NCBI GenBank assembly: GCA_900539645.1 | Contig: UQCY01000060.1 | Span: 1 to 9,872 of the forward strand | Direction: 5' to 3' | DNA length: 9,872 bases | Origin: an uncultured Clostridium sp. | Lineage (GTDB): Bacteria > Bacillota > Clostridia > Peptostreptococcales > Peptostreptococcaceae | Shown here: positions 6,357 through 9,872 of the stretch, piece after piece | Numbering within the stretch: the stretch's first letter is position 1 | How the letters are laid out: the number at the start of each line of letters is the position of its first letter | The notes under the pieces: model-generated | Database searches by the model: none | What the model saw: the letters and a program-made list of their open reading frames with translations, nothing else | What the model was told of the DNA's origin: nothing | Made by a program: the position numbers and the translations under genes

Positions 6357-8024
6357 TTGTTTAAAAACGATGAACAGATAAAGGTCATTCCTCTTGGGGG
6401 AATGAATGAGATAGGAAAGAACATGACTGTTATCGAGTATAGAGACGAGATAATGATAATCGATGCAGGTTTGAGCTTCCCAGAAGACGAAATGCTAGGT
6501 ATAGACATAGTTATACCGGATATAACTTATTTAGTTAAAAATAGGGATAAAATAAAAGGGATATTTATAACACACGGCCATGAAGACCATATAGGTGCTT
6601 TACCTTATCTATTAAAGAAGATAAATATACCAGTATACGGTTCGAGATTAAGCATGGGTCTTTTAGAGGTTAAATTAAAAGAACATAAATTAGAAAATGT
6701 AGAACTTCATATAATAAAACCACGTGAAGTTATAAAGCTTAGAAATATGGAAGTAGAGTTTATAAAAACTACTCACAGTATACCGGATTCATATTCTATA
6801 GCTGTACATACAGACCAGGGTGTAATATTCCACACAGGAGACTTTAAAGTGGACTTAACTCCAATAGACGGGGATGTTATGGACTTCCGGAGAATATGTG
6901 AACTAAGCGAAGAAGGCGTAATCCTAATGCTTTCAGATAGTACTAATGCTGAAAGACCAGGATATACTAAATCAGAGAAAAAAGTTGGAATAGGTTTAGA
7001 TGATTTATTCACTAAAGCAGGGGATAGCAGAATAATAGTTGCTACATTCGCATCAAATATACATAGATTACAGCAGGTTGTAGATGCGGCTAAAAAACAC
7101 GGTAGAAAAGTTACTGTTTCAGGAAGATCTATGTTAAATGTAGTAAACGTAGCAAAAGAACTTGGATATCTTGAAGTAGAAGACGATATGATAATAGATT
7201 TAAACGATGTCGGTAACTACGAAGACAAAGAACTAGTAATAATAACTACTGGTTCTCAGGGAGAACCTATGTCAGCACTTGCTAGAATGGCAAATTCTGA
7301 ACATAAGAAAATAGAAATAAAAGAAGGAGACCTTGTTATAATATCAGCTCATCCAATTCCAGGTAACGAAAAACTGATATCTAAGGTAATAAACTTCTTA
7401 CTTGAAAAAGGTGCTGAAGTTGTTTCTAGTGATATAGCAGACATACACGTTTCAGGACATGCATGTCAGCAGGAATTAAAATTAATGCTTAGATTAGTTA
7501 AGCCTAAATTCTTCTTACCAGCTCACGGTGAATATAGAATGCTTAAAAAACATGCTGAGCTTGCTAGAGGCCTTGGAATGAATAAAGAAGATATCTTCGT
7601 TATAAATAATGGAGATATACTAGAAGTAAACAAAGATGAAGCCTCTATAAAAGGTAAGGTTGCAACAGGAAATATACTAGTAGATGGACTAGGTGTTGGG
7701 GATGTTGGAAACATAGTACTTAGAGATAGAAAACACCTTTCTGAAGATGGACTTATGACAATAGTTGTAACAATATCTAAAGAAGAAGGAAGAGTGCTTG
7801 CAGGTCCAGATATAATATCAAGAGGATTTGTATATGTAAGAGAATCTGAAGACCTTATGGATGGAGCTAAACAGATAGTTAGAGATGTGCTAAGTGAATG
7901 TGAAGAACACAACATAAAAGAATGGGCATATCTAAAGAACAATATAAAAGAACAGTTAAAAGAATATCTTTACCAGAAGACAAAGAGAAATCCAATGATA
8001 CTACCTATAATAATGGAAGTTTAG
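6357..8024 (+). CDS. rnjA: Ribonuclease J (metallo-beta-lactamase/beta-CASP RNase)
   Basis: This is RNase J, the 5'-3' exonuclease and endonuclease of the metallo-beta-lactamase/beta-CASP group that matures and degrades RNA in Firmicutes. From the TTG start it has 555 residues, the same as B. subtilis RNase J1. Active-site motifs are all present: HGHEDH at 73-78, HSIPDS starting at His140, HTGDFKVD at 159-166, and PAHGEYRML with His390. The beta-CASP part carries TGSQGEPMSA (298-307) and HVSGHA (364-369), and a C-terminal domain of about 100 residues follows. The frame also has ATGs at 6348 and 6351, but both lie inside an extended Shine-Dalgarno stretch (AAGGAGATGAT, 6342-6352; 10 of 11 match to the ideal). 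The TTG at 6357, 9 nt after AAGGAG, is therefore the likelier start. Whether this is the J1 or J2 paralogue cannot be told from one copy. A long structured leader upstream suggests post-transcriptional control. Confidence 0.95.
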   Translation: MFKNDEQIKVIPLGGMNEIGKNMTVIEYRDEIMIIDAGLSFPEDEMLGIDIVIPDITYLVKNRDKIKGIFITHGHEDHIGALPYLLKKINIPVYGSRLSMGLLEVKLKEHKLENVELHIIKPREVIKLRNMEVEFIKTTHSIPDSYSIAVHTDQGVIFHTGDFKVDLTPIDGDVMDFRRICELSEEGVILMLSDSTNAERPGYTKSEKKVGIGLDDLFTKAGDSRIIVATFASNIHRLQQVVDAAKKHGRKVTVSGRSMLNVVNVAKELGYLEVEDDMIIDLNDVGNYEDKELVIITTGSQGEPMSALARMANSEHKKIEIKEGDLVIISAHPIPGNEKLISKVINFLLEKGAEVVSSDIADIHVSGHACQQELKLMLRLVKPKFFLPAHGEYRMLKKHAELARGLGMNKEDIFVINNGDILEVNKDEASIKGKVATGNILVDGLGVGDVGNIVLRDRKHLSEDGLMTIVVTISKEEGRVLAGPDIISRGFVYVRESEDLMDGAKQIVRDVLSECEEHNIKEWAYLKNNIKEQLKEYLYQKTKRNPMILPIIMEV

Positions 8025-8047
8025 GATTTGTATAATAGAAATAAATG

Positions 8048-8071
8048 GCCGGAATTCTATTCCGGCTTTTT
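8048..8071 (+). terminator. Intrinsic terminator after rnjA
   Basis: GCCGGAAT (8048-8055) pairs perfectly with ATTCCGGC (8059-8066) over a 3-nt loop, followed by TTTTTA. It is a compact GC-rich hairpin 23 nt after the rnjA stop. Confidence 0.92.
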
Positions 8072-8111
8072 ATATATATAAGTTTAAATTTTAGAGTTAG
8101 GAGAGTTTAAA

Positions 8112-8318
8112 TTGAGAAAAAAGATTACAACAAAGACTAGATTTGGAGCTGCTGCAGGATTTGCTTTTTTAACAGTAGCGTGTATGTATGTTTATTTTAG
8201 TGGAATTGATAAATCTACAATGACACTTATAAGTGCAGCAGGATGTTTAGCAGTATCTATTTACGAATTAAAAAGAATATCTGATATAAAAAAAGCAGAA
8301 TCCACAAAAAATAAATAA
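8112..8318 (+). CDS. Small two-helix membrane protein, unknown function
   Basis: A 68-residue protein that I cannot assign to a family. It has a basic N-terminus (MRKKITTKTR), a hydrophobic segment at about 11-29, a short polar turn (SGIDKST), a second hydrophobic segment at about 36-52, and a Lys-rich tail. This predicts two membrane helices with both ends in the cytoplasm by the positive-inside rule. The start is TTG at 8112, supported by AGGAG at 8099-8103 with 8-nt spacing. It follows the rnjA terminator closely, with no clear promoter of its own, so it may rely on read-through or on a weak promoter overlapping the terminator tail. Base and codon use match the neighbours. The good ribosome site and hydrophobic pattern make it likely to be real. 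Confidence 0.75.
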   Translation: MRKKITTKTRFGAAAGFAFLTVACMYVYFSGIDKSTMTLISAAGCLAVSIYELKRISDIKKAESTKNK

Positions 8319-8387
8319 AAAATATTTTTGAGATAGTTATTATATATAATAGAAAAAACGATTTCTTGAAAAAATATTGTTAAAACC

Positions 8388-8418
8388 TAGTAATATAGCC
8401 AAAAGTTAGGCTTTACTA
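8388..8418 (+). repeat. Inverted repeat overlapping the pgi promoter -35 region
   Basis: TAGTAA (8388-8393) and TTACTA (8413-8418) form outer arms, and AGCC (8397-8400) and GGCT (8409-8412) form inner arms, with a 3-nt bulge and an 8-nt loop. No U tract follows on the plus strand, so it is a poor terminator. Its overlap with the promoter could make it an operator, but no known regulator site was recognised. Confidence 0.45.
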
Positions 8419-8438
8419 AAATTGAAAATTGGTATAAT
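8411..8438 (+). promoter_or_regulatory. Predicted pgi promoter (extended -10)
   Basis: TATAAT at 8433-8438 is preceded by TGG, giving a perfect extended -10 (TGnTATAAT). The best -35 candidate, CTTTAC (8411-8416), is weak at 16-bp spacing. The start of transcription is expected near 8445, giving a leader of about 65 nt. Confidence 0.6.
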
Positions 8439-8509
8439 ATATCCTTATAAAGTGTATATATTTTAAGGTGGGAAAGCTATATAAAATAAATACAAAGGAG
8501 AAAAATATT

Positions 8510-9784
8510 ATGATAAAATTTGATGCTTCACATGCATGTAAAATGGAAGAAATATTAGCTCATCAGGACAGAGTTAATGCTCTTCACAAAGAAATAGTAG
8601 AAAAAACAGGAACAGGAAATGATTTCTTAGGATGGGTAGATTGGTATAAAAACTACGATAAAGAAGAATTTGAAAAAGTAAAAGAAAGTGCTAAATACAT
8701 AAGAGAAAACTGTGACGTATTCCTTGTATGTGGTATAGGTGGATCATACTTAGGTGCTCGTGCAGCTATAGAAATGATAAACGGATTATATGCTGACAAA
8801 AAACCAGAAATAATATTCGTTGGTAACACATTCTCTTCTACATACATAGCGCAGGTTATGAAATATATAGAAAACAAAGAAGTTTGTGTAAACGTAATAT
8901 CTAAATCAGGAACAACAACTGAAACAGCTTTAGCTTTCCGTTTATTAAAACAGTTCATGGAAAAGAAATACGGAAAAGACGAAGCTAAAAATAGAATATT
9001 TGCAACAACTGATAAATCAAGAGGTACATTAAGAGCTATGTCTGACAAAGAAGGTTATACTACTTTCGTAATACCAGATGATATAGGTGGTAGATACTCT
9101 GTTATAACTCCAGTTGGTCTATTACCAATAGCAGTTGCTGGAATAAGCATAGATGATTTAATGGCAGGTGTTGAAGAAGCTTACAACGATTTAGCAGATC
9201 CAGACCTTACTAAAAACCCAGCTTATGCATATGCAGTAGCTAGAAGAGTTTTAGAAGGAAAAGGTAAAAACGCAGAAATGTTCGTAACTTACGACTTAAA
9301 TACAACTATGCTTGCTGAATGGTGGAAACAGTTATTTGGTGAATCAGAAGGTAAAGATGGAAAAGGTGTATTACCATGTAGTGCTACATTCTCAACAGAC
9401 CTTCACTCATTAGGACAGTTTGTTCAGGATGGAACTAAATGTTTATTTGAAACATTAGTATTATTTGAAAAACCAATAGAAGATGTTATATTCCCTTCAG
9501 ATGAAGAAAATATGGACGGAATGAACTACTTAGCTGGTAAAAATGTAGACTGGATAAATAAAATGGCAATGCAGGGTACATTAGATGCTCACGAAAATAC
9601 AGGTGGAGTACCAAATCTTTTAATAACTGTAGATGATATGAGTGCTAAGAGCTTTGGATACTTATGCTACTTCTTCTTTAGAGCTTGTGCAATGACTTGC
9701 TACATGATAGATATAAACCCATTCAACCAGCCAGGTGTTGAAGTTTATAAAAAGAACATGTTCAAATTATTAGGAAAAAACTAA
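8510..9784 (+). CDS. pgi: Glucose-6-phosphate isomerase
   Basis: This cytosolic glycolytic and gluconeogenic enzyme interconverts glucose 6-phosphate and fructose 6-phosphate. The 424-residue product has the SIS-fold signatures in order: GIGGSYLGARAA at 75-86, ISKSGTTTE at 130-138 (phosphate binding), DDIGGRYSVITPVG at 190-203, WWKQLFGESEGKDGKG at 271-286 holding the catalytic Glu region, DLHSLGQ with His299, and GVEVYKKNMFKLLG at 409-422 with the conserved Lys. The frame extends upstream to a GTG at 8468, but AAAGGAG (8494-8500), 9 nt before ATG 8510, settles the start. The protein ends just after LLGKN, about 15-20 residues earlier than B. subtilis Pgi as I remember it; the missing tail is outside the catalytic motifs. 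It has its own promoter and terminator, so it appears to be a single-gene unit. Confidence 0.96.
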   Translation: MIKFDASHACKMEEILAHQDRVNALHKEIVEKTGTGNDFLGWVDWYKNYDKEEFEKVKESAKYIRENCDVFLVCGIGGSYLGARAAIEMINGLYADKKPEIIFVGNTFSSTYIAQVMKYIENKEVCVNVISKSGTTTETALAFRLLKQFMEKKYGKDEAKNRIFATTDKSRGTLRAMSDKEGYTTFVIPDDIGGRYSVITPVGLLPIAVAGISIDDLMAGVEEAYNDLADPDLTKNPAYAYAVARRVLEGKGKNAEMFVTYDLNTTMLAEWWKQLFGESEGKDGKGVLPCSATFSTDLHSLGQFVQDGTKCLFETLVLFEKPIEDVIFPSDEENMDGMNYLAGKNVDWINKMAMQGTLDAHENTGGVPNLLITVDDMSAKSFGYLCYFFFRACAMTCYMIDINPFNQPGVEVYKKNMFKLLGKN

Positions 9785-9799
9785 TATTATAGATTTGTA

Positions 9800-9830
9800 A
9801 AAGATGTCTCTAGCTGAGGCATCTTTTTTT
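9800..9830 (+). terminator. Intrinsic terminator after pgi
   Basis: AAAGATGTCTC (9800-9810) pairs with GAGGCATCTTT (9816-9826), with one G-U pair and a 5-nt loop, running into seven consecutive T residues (9824-9830). It lies 15 nt after the pgi stop. Confidence 0.93.
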
Positions 9831-9872
9831 ATTCTTAAGGAAATTATAATAATTTAAAACTGTGGAAAACTT

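Noticed and set aside
7523..7942. 139-codon open frame on the minus strand inside rnjA
   Set aside because: Serine/isoleucine-rich shadow of a well-supported gene, with no supporting start signals.
8653..9048. 131-codon open frame on the minus strand inside pgi
   Set aside because: Antisense shadow of the conserved pgi frame.
9861..9872. DnaA-box-like TGTGGAAAA at the window edge
   Set aside because: One mismatch to TGTGGATAA, single copy, with no origin-like cluster or dnaA/dnaN nearby.
1..9872. CRISPR array, transposon, phage or defence island
   Set aside because: No direct-repeat array, transposase, integrase or compositional break was seen; genes are conserved core functions with uniform codon use.

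Overview
The window looks like an ordinary chromosomal stretch from a low-GC Gram-positive anaerobe of the class Clostridia. The best guess is a Peptostreptococcaceae or Clostridioides-like genome. Evidence for this is the strong preference for ATA (Ile), AGA (Arg) and TTA (Leu) codons, the AGGAGG-type ribosome binding sites, and the familiar order alaS, ireB (UPF0297), ruvX, DUF1292 gene, fur, rnjA. Family assignments come from recognising motifs by eye; no database search was run.

Left block (1-4017, plus strand): the 3' part of alaS (alanyl-tRNA synthetase), then ireB, a 739-residue envelope protein that I cannot match to a named gene, and ruvX. Spacing is tight (28 nt, 4 nt, then a 14-nt overlap), so these four probably share one transcript. 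No clear terminator follows ruvX.

Middle block (4018-5100): a small, very acidic DUF1292 protein with its own sigma-A promoter and terminator, then a Fur-family metalloregulator. A long AT-rich hairpin after fur serves as a shared terminator for fur and the gene facing it.

Minus-strand gene (5101-5838): a YdjM/DUF457-type membrane protein. Just downstream of its predicted -10 box is a GAAC-N4-GTTT sequence that looks like a clostridial LexA (SOS) operator.

Right block (5839-9872): a roughly 500-bp intergenic region holding divergent promoters and a long structured leader for rnjA (ribonuclease J), then rnjA, its terminator, a small two-helix membrane protein, and pgi (glucose-6-phosphate isomerase) with its own promoter and terminator.

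Most genes are core housekeeping genes for translation, RNA decay, DNA processing, metal control and glycolysis. No mobile element, CRISPR array, rRNA or tRNA was seen. The parts most worth follow-up are the uncharacterised envelope protein between ireB and ruvX, the rnjA leader with mutually exclusive pairings, and the LexA-like box before the ydjM homologue.
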